Assembly: GCA_023415935.1 (NCBI GenBank)
Contig: JAEZIX010000009.1
Coordinates: 1 to 5,864, forward strand
Reading direction: 5' to 3'
DNA length: 5,864 bases
DNA from: Cyanobacteria bacterium OH_CDB_20
GTDB lineage: Bacteria; Cyanobacteriota; Vampirovibrionia; Gastranaerophilales; Gastranaerophilaceae
Part shown: positions 1 through 5,815 of the stretch, piece after piece
Position numbering within the stretch: the first letter of the stretch is position 1
Layout of the letters: every line of letters starts with the position of its first letter
Position numbers and translations under genes: made by a program
Notes under the pieces: generated by a model
Seen by the model: the letters and a program-made list of their open reading frames with translations, nothing else
What the model was told of the DNA's origin: nothing
Database searches by the model: none

Positions 1-1597
1 TCTTGCCAGTTGATTTCTTCTTATTGACGTATCTGTTCAGGTTCGTATCATATAAACACCTTGCATTGGCAAAGTTAATTTCTAAAAGCCTATTATTTTC
101 ATAGCCAAATTGCTCGGTTAAAACCAATTCTTCTAGTAATTTTGTAGGACTATGAAGTACACTTGAGTGCTGCTTGATTTCTGTAGTTTCATAACCGTTA
201 TTCTCAAGCTTTTGTGCGGTACTGAGGCAATTGTAACGATCAAAGCCTATTCCAACTATCCTGACTCCATACTTATTTTCTAAACTCAAAATAAAGCTTT
301 CTATAAAGCCATAATCTACTACATTTTCACCACAACTAAAGCAATTACCATTTCTTATCATGGCCCTATAATCCACTTTTTCAATTCTAGTCTTTTCATC
401 TATTCGATCAGTAGGGATAAATGCCCATACATTAGCGTAAACTTTTCCCTCTTCCTCAGTAACCATTGCTACTGAACAGTTATCCGTAGTCATTGCAAGG
501 TCAATGCCCAAATAAACATTTCTACCACCCCAATCAAATGGCTCCTGTAGTCTACATTTCCTCAATTCTTCTGTTGGAATATAAATCTCCCCAACATTAC
601 CGTCTAACCATATATTTAAATGCTTACACTTGAAGGAGGTTAACTTTGCTCCTCCCATTTCAAGTGCTTTTTTATATTCACTTTCTAGGTACTCCCTGCC
701 ATCTTCTAAGGTGCTCTGTAAAGGATTAGCTTTCATGAAATTCTCTACTACCATTTCATCTTTTTCATCCAAGCTATAGAGCATGGCAAAGAGCTTTTCA
801 TCGTCAACCACACCATCAATAACCTTCTTGCTGTAATCAGTCCACTCTAGAAACGGATTCTGTGTATTGGGGTAACTAGTAGAAATTAATATTAAAAGCC
901 TATTTTGTACAGATAACATACCTGAGGTCATAGATTCGATTAGTCCACCATCCTTTGCAGCTCCTACCTCATCTATACAAGCTGCAGACACGCGAAGTCC
1001 ATCTGTTGTGTTCCAGTCACTTGATAATGCCTTAAGTGTATTCTGATTAAGCTTGCAGGTAATCACATCTCTTTTAATATCAAACTTGTCTCTAATAATT
1101 GGACTACTCTCAAGAAGCTTCTTAGTTTCGCTATATACAATCTTCGCCTGATCTCTTGTATTAGCACAAAGATAGAACTCCGAATACTTTGGTTCTAGTA
1201 TCATAAGAATAATCATGATAAGTGCACTGTTTACACTTTTTTAATTTTTCCGACTAATCCACAATAGACAAATTTCATACCTTCGCTTTTCAGGCTTATC
1301 TTTCCGTTTCCAACAGAATATATTGAGTATAAAAAAATACTGATAACCTACACAAGCCTCATATAAAGATTGACCTGATACAGCACCAGTAGCAAAGTTA
1401 ATTAACTTCATGATATTGACGATTTTATCTGCCACATCATAATCAAAATAATAAAGAAGCTCCTCTTGATGGTCTATTTCATAAAGGAACTTCTTGCATA
1501 TGGCTTTGATATATTTATTTGTTGGGAACCTGCCATCTAGTACATCTACTGCATACTGATAGGCTCTTGATTCTTTGAAGCTGTTATAATCTATTAT
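1..1597 (-). pseudogene. terL: Phage terminase large subunit, disrupted and cut by the window edge
   Basis: In an intact phage this protein is the ATPase-nuclease motor that cuts concatemeric DNA and pumps it into the capsid. Read from 1597, the frame gives a Terminase_1-type large subunit. It starts I-I-D-Y-N-S-F-K-E-S and reaches ISRKN, where the Walker A glycine is expected but a TAA stop stands (1243-1241, codon 119), followed by KSVNSALIM. Beyond the stop the same frame stays open to base 1. It shows a Walker B-like ACIDEVGAA (D209, E210), a coupling-type LLILISTSY, and RNase H-fold nuclease motifs GIDLAMTTD (D366, D372) and GIGFDRYN (D453). There is no ATG, GTG or TTG between the preceding in-frame TAG and a GTG at 1435; the expected start reads ATA. 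About 532 codons lie in the window and the C-terminus is outside. The two lesions are seen directly. Loss of function is inferred, since neither half would be a working motor. Confidence 0.9.
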
Positions 1598-2064
1598 CCA
1601 CCACCTCCCTGAATGATTCTAAGTAATGGATCTTGTTTCTCTTTTTCCACACCAACATTAATATTAGCGAGTTTAGCTCTCGACTGAGGGCTTAGGCTTA
1701 GCTCGTTGCAGAGTCTAAAAAACTCCTTCATGTAGTTAGATTTCATTTTTACATAAGCACTCGGCTTACCTTCTTCATCTAAAAGACCATTCATATTAAG
1801 CTGTCTTTCACATTCATTGATGCGATCTATCGTTAATGCTGCATGAGTCACTACATGAACATCTATATTACCTAAGATGCCTGATGGTGTAAGGTAATCT
1901 ACTATACCTTTAAATAATCTTTTCTGCTCTTTGGACAAAAAAGAAGGTGGCCTGATCCTATCAGACTCACCTCTGAGCTTTGCTTCATATTCAATTCGTG
2001 CATCTATTTCATTTTTACTCATATGTCCTGTTCTAGTTGTAATGCTCTTTGTAGGTCTTGCCAT
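1594..2064 (-). CDS. terS: Phage terminase small subunit, P27 family
   Basis: The small terminase subunit recognises the phage packaging site and loads the large subunit onto DNA. This 156-aa protein has the usual length and layout of the P27 (Terminase_4) family. It has a basic N-terminus beginning MARPTKS, a helical central part (roughly residues 40-125), and the family's characteristic late motif LSLSPQSRAKL at about residues 122-132. It ends in a QGGGG tail whose codons form the terL ribosome binding site, so translation of terL was once coupled to terS. The ATG at 2064 is preceded by AGAAGGTGA at suitable spacing. The frame is intact even though terL directly downstream is broken. It follows the nuclease-like gene by 29 bp, so the two are probably co-transcribed. 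Confidence 0.9.
   Translation of the reverse strand: MARPTKSITTRTGHMSKNEIDARIEYEAKLRGESDRIRPPSFLSKEQKRLFKGIVDYLTPSGILGNIDVHVVTHAALTIDRINECERQLNMNGLLDEEGKPSAYVKMKSNYMKEFFRLCNELSLSPQSRAKLANINVGVEKEKQDPLLRIIQGGGG
1595..1610 (-). promoter_or_regulatory. Orphaned ribosome binding site and mutated start junction of terL
   Basis: A strong Shine-Dalgarno sequence, AGGGAGGTGG (1610-1601), sits inside the end of terS. Six bases separate its GGAGG from the codon at 1597-1595, which is ATA followed by ATA GAT (I-D). Phage terS and terL commonly overlap as ATGA. Here the junction reads ATAA, so one G-to-A change at 1595 would both destroy the terL start and turn the terS stop from TGA into TAA. The ancestral state is inferred. 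The present sequence and the ideal spacing are seen. Confidence 0.65.
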
Positions 2065-2093
2065 GATGTCACCTTCTTATCGTTTTATCCTTA

Positions 2094-2930
2094 TTATTTG
2101 TATGCAGAATTATCGCTGAAAAACATGCTTCCCTTATTTAACTCCTCTGTGCTTTGGCACTTATTTATTAAATAAAATATACTACGAAGTTCTAAAACTA
2201 GATAAGGAACGAAATGCGGATTAGTTTCCTTTAAAGTATCTTCAGAAGTGTTTTTTAACTTAATATTCCTTTTTTCATCATTCAACTCACTTTTTCTATA
2301 ATTTAACCCTTTCACCGGCTTTTCAACTTCTTCATCTTGCTGATATTCTAACTCTACATTAATTATATAATATTCATTACCATTACTGTCTTTCTTTTCT
2401 ATAAAGCCTTCATTAATCAATCTTTTTAAATGTACATTGTTTAACCAAAAATAACAAAAGTCAAAATCAACAAATTTAAATTGCTCCTCTTTATCTTTTG
2501 CTGTAAATTTATGATATTTATCTATAAAATTCTCCATAGCTTCTTGATCAATACACTTGAACATTTGGTCTGAATGATATGAGTCTCTATTATAGTAAAA
2601 ACTATTTGGATCAGCTCGCATAATAGGCTTATACATCCCACATATTAATACTGCCTTATCATCATTCATCAGTATTTCAAAATCTTCTTTTTTGATCCAA
2701 AAACAAGTTTTATTCTTTACTAATATTGCTGATTTTACTTGAACAAAATAGTCTATACTCTTATCACCCTTAAATCTAGCATTTCCTTTATTTGTTACAC
2801 ATATATCATATCCAATATCGGGATTAAGCTTATACGCTTCAACTCCCATCATATAAAATTGACTAATAAAAAAATACTCTACTCCTGTACCAAAATAGAA
2901 TTGGCGATAGTTTTCATCTACTATATACAT
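2094..2930 (-). CDS. Putative PD-(D/E)XK-fold nuclease beside the terminase genes
   Basis: I do not recognise the exact family. The first 100 residues fit a restriction-endonuclease-like (PD-(D/E)XK) core. E18 lies in GTGVEYFFISQFYMMG, D42 in PDIGYDICV, and Q64-V-K66 in YFVQVKSA, giving the E...D...QxK order seen in DUF4365-type and intron-associated PD-(D/E)XK proteins. These are followed by the typical FWIKKEDFEILM and AVLICGMYKP stretches. Residues about 161-190 (WLNNVHLKRLINEGFIEKKD onward) could form a small winged-helix-like DNA-binding unit. After that comes a charged, low-complexity tail. The ATG at 2930 has AAGGAG nine bases upstream. Only 29 bp separate it from terS, the slot often held by an HNH endonuclease in cos phages. 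A packaging-associated nuclease, a restriction or defence enzyme, or phage cargo all remain possible. The nuclease fold is inferred from spacing and motifs only. Confidence 0.7.
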   Translation of the reverse strand: MYIVDENYRQFYFGTGVEYFFISQFYMMGVEAYKLNPDIGYDICVTNKGNARFKGDKSIDYFVQVKSAILVKNKTCFWIKKEDFEILMNDDKAVLICGMYKPIMRADPNSFYYNRDSYHSDQMFKCIDQEAMENFIDKYHKFTAKDKEEQFKFVDFDFCYFWLNNVHLKRLINEGFIEKKDSNGNEYYIINVELEYQQDEEVEKPVKGLNYRKSELNDEKRNIKLKNTSEDTLKETNPHFVPYLVLELRSIFYLINKCQSTEELNKGSMFFSDNSAYK

Positions 2931-2983
2931 ATAATCCCTCTCCTTAATATGGCATCTAATTGAAATTTTTTCATTTTAGGCAT
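2921..2983 (-). CDS. Possible 20-codon leader ORF overlapping the nuclease gene
   Basis: An ATG at 2983 opens a frame reading MPKMKKFQLDAILRRGIICI, with TAG at 2923-2921. It overlaps the first codons of the nuclease-like gene by 10 bp in another frame and contains that gene's AAGGAG ribosome binding site. Its own ribosome binding site is weak (AAGAGA). It could be a translation-coupling leader. It could also be the fossil start of an HNH gene, since many phage HNH proteins upstream of terS begin MPxMK, but nothing after residue 5 supports that. It may equally be chance. Confidence 0.2.
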   Translation of the reverse strand: MPKMKKFQLDAILRRGIICI

Positions 2984-2993
2984 TTTGTATCTC
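2973..2993. repeat. Short direct repeat, copy 1 (partner at 3935-3955)
   Basis: On the plus strand, ATTTTAGGCATTTTGTATCTC (written as ATTTTAGGCATTTT plus GTATCTC) matches ATTTTGGACATTTT plus GTACTCC at 3935. Allowing one gap, about 18 of 20 bases agree. On the coding strand both read GAG(A)TACAAAATG with an ATG. The two copies bracket the RPGMFIG gene and repeat copy A, about 960 bp apart. They could be the scar of an insertion or simply chance in AT-rich DNA. Confidence 0.35.
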
Positions 2994-3083
2994 TTGTTGG
3001 GGGCACGTGGCGTAGAGTATAAGTTTGTATTTTAGTTTAAATAGTAGGGGGATACTTATGACATATATATAATAGATAAAATG

Positions 3084-3707
3084 CTAATATTCAAAGTTTT
3101 CAGTTCTATCAAAACATCTATTTACATACGTTTCTACTTCATTTGGTATTTTACATAATGAATGTTTCAGTGCCCCCTCAATGTCCATAAGTATGAACTC
3201 TAGTTGCTCTTCATTAACTTTAATTTTTCTTTTATTACAGTTTATCTTTATATATTCCATAATCTGTTCTGCAATTATGTCTTCCTCTTCCTTAGTCATA
3301 TTCTCATCTATCATAGCTATATGATCTACAACTTTTGCAGTAATTACTATACCTTTAAAAGAAAAATCTTTTGTAGAAATTTCAATTTCACCACTATGAA
3401 TCTGAGCAAAAAACTCATTGGAAAGAGTAAAAAACAATTTTATGCCTTCTATAGGATCATTTACTTCACTTGTAATATAATAAACATAATCTAAATTAAC
3501 CAAATCAATACTTGTAGTAAAGTATGCTCTTCTCGCAACCCAAGGAGTGAATTTTTCTAAGAAAGTCTTATCTAAATAATCCATTCCCTCAATACGCTTA
3601 TTCAACATAAATCCTTCAATAAAACTTCTCAAACAAACCATATCCATCTTGCCTATAAACATTCCTGGTCTAACGCTAATATACTTGAGCATCTCTTCTA
3701 TATTCAT
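3084..3707 (-). CDS. Hypothetical protein with N-terminal RPGMFIG motif
   Basis: This 207-aa soluble protein has no signal peptide or membrane segment. It opens with MNIEEMLKYISVRPGMFIG (R13-P14-G15-M16 to G19), then LRSFIEGF at 26-33. That combination (LxYIxxRPGMYIG followed by a short helix) is shared by a broad group of small uncharacterised bacterial proteins. I recall some of these occurring in polymorphic-toxin immunity or accessory-gene neighbourhoods, but I cannot confirm that here. The C-terminal half is acidic and helical, with MTKEEEDIIAEQIMEYI near the middle. AGGTGG lies close to the ATG at 3707, a rather short three-base spacing; the alternative M6 has a poorer site and would cut into the conserved opening. 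No toxin gene is next to it. It sits alone between repeat copy A and a spacer, like a single-gene cassette. Function is unknown. Confidence 0.75.
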   Translation of the reverse strand: MNIEEMLKYISVRPGMFIGKMDMVCLRSFIEGFMLNKRIEGMDYLDKTFLEKFTPWVARRAYFTTSIDLVNLDYVYYITSEVNDPIEGIKLFFTLSNEFFAQIHSGEIEISTKDFSFKGIVITAKVVDHIAMIDENMTKEEEDIIAEQIMEYIKINCNKRKIKVNEEQLEFILMDIEGALKHSLCKIPNEVETYVNRCFDRTENFEY

Positions 3708-3735
3708 TATCCACCTACTCTACAAAATTTACATC

Positions 3736-3869
3736 ACCAATCCACCTCACTACTATCACCAATCTGCAAGTTACATATTCTACAAAGTATGGCTATATTA
3801 TTCAATTAGGTATGCTTCAGCTAATAGATAAATTGGAATTTATTGAACTTCGTATTATGCTCATATCAT
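3736..3869 (-). repeat. Intergenic repeat element, copy A
   Basis: This is a full-length copy of the element that separates the small genes. On the coding strand it runs from ATGATATGAGCATAA (3869) through TTTATCTATTAG, TTGAATAAT and TACTTTGTAG. It ends in the conserved core TTGCAGATTGGTGATAG plus TAGTGAGGTGGATTGGT. The core occupies 3736-3772, with ACCAATC at 3736 and again at 3758 on the plus strand. It ends 28 bp before the RPGMFIG start codon. Unlike copy B, its upstream end lies about 150 bp from the preceding stop codon. Its outer arms pair less well than those of copy B. Confidence 0.85.
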
Positions 3870-4021
3870 GAAGTCTATAAATCGATGTTTATCGCTTGAT
3901 ACTTCTGCTCGACATACTGAAAGTTATCTATACTATTTTGGACATTTTGTACTCCAATAATATATCAAATTTATTTACTACACCACTTTATCTCTAGTGA
4001 CAAAACCACTAATTCTTGAGC
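3870..4021. other. Spacer with no recognisable gene
   Basis: Together with repeat copy A this makes the longest gene-free stretch (3708-4021). Between the VOC stop codon and the repeat I see no long ORF in the coding direction. There is one five-codon frame (MSKIV) behind TTGGAG, starting at the ATG inside the short direct repeat at 3935-3955. A TTGATA hexamer (3971-3966, coding strand) could be a -35 box, but no convincing -10 box follows. The stretch may be what is left of a lost cassette; that is inference. Confidence 0.4.
3935..3955. repeat. Short direct repeat, copy 2 (partner at 2973-2993)
   Basis: This is the second occurrence of the roughly 20-bp sequence with the core CATTTTGTA, in the same orientation as the first. 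On the coding strand it reads GGAGTACAAAATGTCCAAAA, against GAGATACAAAATGCCTAAAA at the first site. It is not part of the larger A/B/C repeat family. Confidence 0.35.
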
Positions 4022-4453
4022 TTATTGTTTAGCTGGATTTGGGCACGTAATAATCCACGTATAACCATAACGATCTTTTGTAATAGAACCGCACCCTGCA
4101 TCATCCGGTTCTGGATGTGGCTGTAAGGGTGAGAGAATGGTTCCACCTTCCGCCAATACAGTGATGGTATGTAACGCTTCCTCCTTTGAGTTCATATGAA
4201 TCATAAGTTTTATATCAGTATTTATTTCTGCACCATCAAAAGAATCAGCTGCTGCCATGTGCGTATTGCCGAGTAAAAACTCCACATGCATTACTTTTCC
4301 GATTTGGTCTGATGTCATATTAAACGTATTTTCTGACCAACGAGATATATATAAAATCTCACCACCAAAAGCCTCAATATAAGTATTGAGTGCCTCCTCA
4401 CAGTTCCCCTTAAATGCCAAGTAGGGGATAATTTCAATCTTCTGCTTTTCCAT
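4022..4453 (-). CDS. VOC-superfamily protein, PhnB/glyoxalase-like
   Basis: This 143-aa protein is a typical single-chain VOC-fold protein of the PhnB-like group. Members are named after a phosphonate-operon protein but are mostly of unknown substrate; some act on small electrophiles or bind antibiotics. Evidence is the family opening IIPYLAFKGNCEEALNTY at 8-25 with AFGGEIL at 28-34, VMHVEFLLGNTHMAAADS at 54-71, the second beta-alpha unit around MNSKEEALHTI, and the closing DRYGYTWII at 127-135. Length is normal for the family and no segment appears missing. H56 and E58 lie where the family often has a conserved H-x-E-like patch, but metal binding cannot be judged from this alone. AAGGAG lies seven bases before the ATG at 4453. 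The gene stands alone between repeat copy B and a spacer, and its neighbours share no pathway with it. I would not name a substrate. Confidence 0.88.
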   Translation of the reverse strand: MEKQKIEIIPYLAFKGNCEEALNTYIEAFGGEILYISRWSENTFNMTSDQIGKVMHVEFLLGNTHMAAADSFDGAEINTDIKLMIHMNSKEEALHTITVLAEGGTILSPLQPHPEPDDAGCGSITKDRYGYTWIITCPNPAKQ

Positions 4454-4536
4454 TTTCCTACTCCTTCCCTTTCCTAATAAATTCTATTTTACCTTTCTAG
4501 CTGTTTATAAATAATCTTCACGATAAATTCTAATTT

Positions 4537-4678
4537 ACCAATCTCTCTCACTACTATCACCAATCTGCAAATTTCACCCCCTACAAAGTACAGCCACATT
4601 ATTCAACTAAACAAGTATAGACTAATAGATAAACTGGAATTTGTCAGTTTGTAGAACTATGTTTTATTCTACTATCAT
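4537..4678 (-). repeat. Intergenic repeat element, copy B
   Basis: This is the longest copy. On the coding strand it begins ATGATAGTAGAATAA at 4678, so the TGA stop of the upstream lipoprotein gene (4677-4675) is part of the element. It continues through TTTATCTATTAG, TTGAATAAT and TACTTTGTAG to the conserved core at 4573-4537. The two CCAATC motifs on the plus strand are again 22 bp apart (4537 and 4559). The motif TGATAGTAG occurs at both ends of the element (stop codon and core). It ends 83 bp before the VOC start codon. Confidence 0.85.
4561..4651. repeat. Imperfect inverted repeat inside repeat copy B
   Basis: The plus-strand arm CAATCTGCAAATTTC (4561-4575) is complementary to GGAATTTGTCAGTTTG (4636-4651). 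Pairing is CAA/TTG, one mismatch, CTG/CAG, one unpaired base, then CAAATT/AATTTG, around a loop of about 60 bases. Single-strand structures with bulged bases of this kind are known in integron attC sites, but the attC consensus core boxes are not visible. No T-run follows, so it is not a standard terminator. The hairpin is less well preserved in copy A and its outer arm is absent from copy C. Confidence 0.55.
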
Positions 4679-5082
4679 TTCTGCTTGAATGGTAATTCTG
4701 TGGGATTTAATACCTCATACCATTCTTCACCATAAACGATATATTGTAGCCCTTTGCCGGCATCTGCATATGTGAAAGTCAATTCACCATTGTTGACATC
4801 AAAATGATATGAGTTCCCACCTGCCACTGTTTCATAGGGCGTTTTGCCTTCATCAAAAGTCCTGTGTTCCAAAGAAAGTTGAGAAATCCAAGTCGCAAAT
4901 ATATCGAAATCCTCTACCTCAAAATCCCCTGCATTTATCACACTTCCGTCGTAGTAACCACTTATATTCACTTCTTTGATTTCGCTTGGCATAGCAACAA
5001 TCTGTTCATTCTCAATGTCGGCAGTTGAACCGCCACACCCTACCAATGTCAGCGATAAAATCAATGTTATCAATTTCTTCAT
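4675..5082 (-). CDS. Small putative lipoprotein of unknown function
   Basis: The protein is 135 aa. MKKLITLILSLTLVGC is a textbook lipoprotein signal peptide: two lysines, a hydrophobic stretch, and lipobox LVGC with C16 as the acylated residue. It should be anchored outside the cytoplasmic membrane. The mature part is acidic and beta-rich. It carries IKEVNISGYYDGSVINAGDFEVEDFDIFATWISQ (in two parts, about 44-60 and 61-77), then YHFDVNNGELTFTYAD and YGEEWYEVLNP near the end. I do not recognise a named domain. I chose the ATG at 5082 because GGAGG lies eight bases upstream and the signal peptide begins there; an upstream frame extension to 5112 runs into repeat copy C and has no such support. 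The stop is followed by two more in-frame stops (TGA TAG TAG), which belong to repeat copy B. Confidence 0.82.
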   Translation of the reverse strand: MKKLITLILSLTLVGCGGSTADIENEQIVAMPSEIKEVNISGYYDGSVINAGDFEVEDFDIFATWISQLSLEHRTFDEGKTPYETVAGGNSYHFDVNNGELTFTYADAGKGLQYIVYGEEWYEVLNPTELPFKQK

Positions 5083-5107
5083 ATCAAGCACCTCCAAATT
5101 CTGACTT

Positions 5108-5155
5108 ACCAATCCACCACACTACTATCTCCAATCTGCAAATTATACAAGGTAC
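5108..5155 (-). repeat. Intergenic repeat element, truncated copy C
   Basis: Only the downstream part of the element is present. It runs on the coding strand from GTACCTTGTA (5155) through TTTGCAGATTGGAGATAG to GTGGTGGATTGGT (5108). The 37-bp core (5108-5144) matches copy A at 34 positions and keeps the 22-bp spacing of the paired CCAATC motifs. It fills nearly the whole gap between the two lipoprotein genes, 12 bp after one stop and 25 bp before the next start. Confidence 0.8.
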
Positions 5156-5167
5156 AAACATATCATT

Positions 5168-5815
5168 TTATCCCTCACTTAGGGCATCATTCTGTTTTAA
5201 ACTATCGAACCTTTTATTAGGTATGGAGTACGTAAAAATTCCACTTTGCAAATTACCTGCTGTATCATGTACTTTATATCCTATTTCAAGATTACTTTCA
5301 TCTATCACCTTATTTAAGAAAAATTCAACCACACCATTTTCGTTCACATCGTAATTAATTTTATTTACATTGTTAAAAGCTACTCTAATATCCTCGAAAT
5401 TGAACGGCTCAAAGAAGACTAATTCCCCTAATTTAGCATCTAATAACAGAAAATTAGTCCATTTTCTTCCACTATATCGAATTGCTACTAACGATTGTTG
5501 ATATTCCCAATGCATATCATTGTAATAACCAACTACAGTTGTAATATTATTTACTATTTCTCCATTTACAACTGTTGAAATTTTGTCTATAACATACTTA
5601 TCATTATTTAGAGAAGTTGTAACATTTATTACTGTTAGTTCATCATTTGATATGAGAGTAAAAACAGGGTGTTCTTCAACAGTTTCAGTATAATTTGGTG
5701 TTGATTCAATAAGTACTTGTTGATTCTTCTTAGTTTCAGTATCTCTGCTTGCAGTACATCCAGTACAAATTAGTAATAAGAAAATATAAATTGTCATTGA
5801 AAATTTAGCTCTCAT
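5168..5815 (-). CDS. Putative extracytoplasmic lipoprotein, unknown function
   Basis: This 215-aa protein begins MRAKFSMTIYIFLLLICTGC, a short basic end and a hydrophobic core leading to C20. The lipobox is slightly off consensus because the -3 position is Cys (C17) rather than Leu, Val or Ile, so lipidation is likely but not certain. After a Thr/Glu-rich linker (about 21-50), the mature part is beta-rich. It includes HWEYQQSLVAIRYSGRKW and a C-terminal GYKVHDTAGNLQSGIFTYS. No catalytic motif is evident, and I do not recognise the family. AAGGG lies five bases before the ATG at 5815, with a further GAGGAG upstream. It is the first gene of the array seen here, and repeat copy C starts just after its stop. 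Whether more cassettes lie beyond 5864 cannot be seen. Confidence 0.78.
   Translation of the reverse strand: MRAKFSMTIYIFLLLICTGCTASRDTETKKNQQVLIESTPNYTETVEEHPVFTLISNDELTVINVTTSLNNDKYVIDKISTVVNGEIVNNITTVVGYYNDMHWEYQQSLVAIRYSGRKWTNFLLLDAKLGELVFFEPFNFEDIRVAFNNVNKINYDVNENGVVEFFLNKVIDESNLEIGYKVHDTAGNLQSGIFTYSIPNKRFDSLKQNDALSEG

Noticed and set aside
1241..1435. A separate 64-aa gene starting at the GTG at 1435
   Set aside because: It is an internal piece of the broken terL frame; homology-like content continues on both sides and there is no ribosome binding site of its own.
1241..1597. Intron or programmed readthrough at the terL stop
   Set aside because: No extra sequence is inserted: the codons before and after the TAA join directly into RKN-KSV in one frame. 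The context shows no recoding signal, and the start codon is lost as well.
1931..2119. Plus-strand open frames at 1931-2119, 2739-2963, 3204-3494, 3649-3831 and 5025-5354
   Set aside because: They lie opposite well-supported minus-strand genes, have low-complexity hydrophobic translations typical of antisense AT-rich DNA, and have no convincing ribosome binding sites.
2996..3017. GC-richer patch GGGGGCACGTGGCGTAGAG, considered as an RNA gene fragment
   Set aside because: No cloverleaf or other fold could be built around it. It is simply a local composition change between genes.
3019..3059. ATAAGT...ACTTAT inverted repeat after the RPGMFIG gene, considered as a terminator
   Set aside because: The stem is six AT-rich base pairs with a loop of about 29 bases, and no T-run follows on the coding strand.
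3070..3080. TAATAGATAAA after the RPGMFIG stop, considered as a fourth partial copy of the repeat element
   Set aside because: Only 11 bases match copies A and B, and neither the core nor the flanking segments are present.
4537..4678. Calling the repeats integron attC sites
   Set aside because: I could not find a convincing pair of RYYYAAC and GTTRRRY core boxes at the ends of copies A or B, copy C lacks one half, and no integrase gene is in the window.
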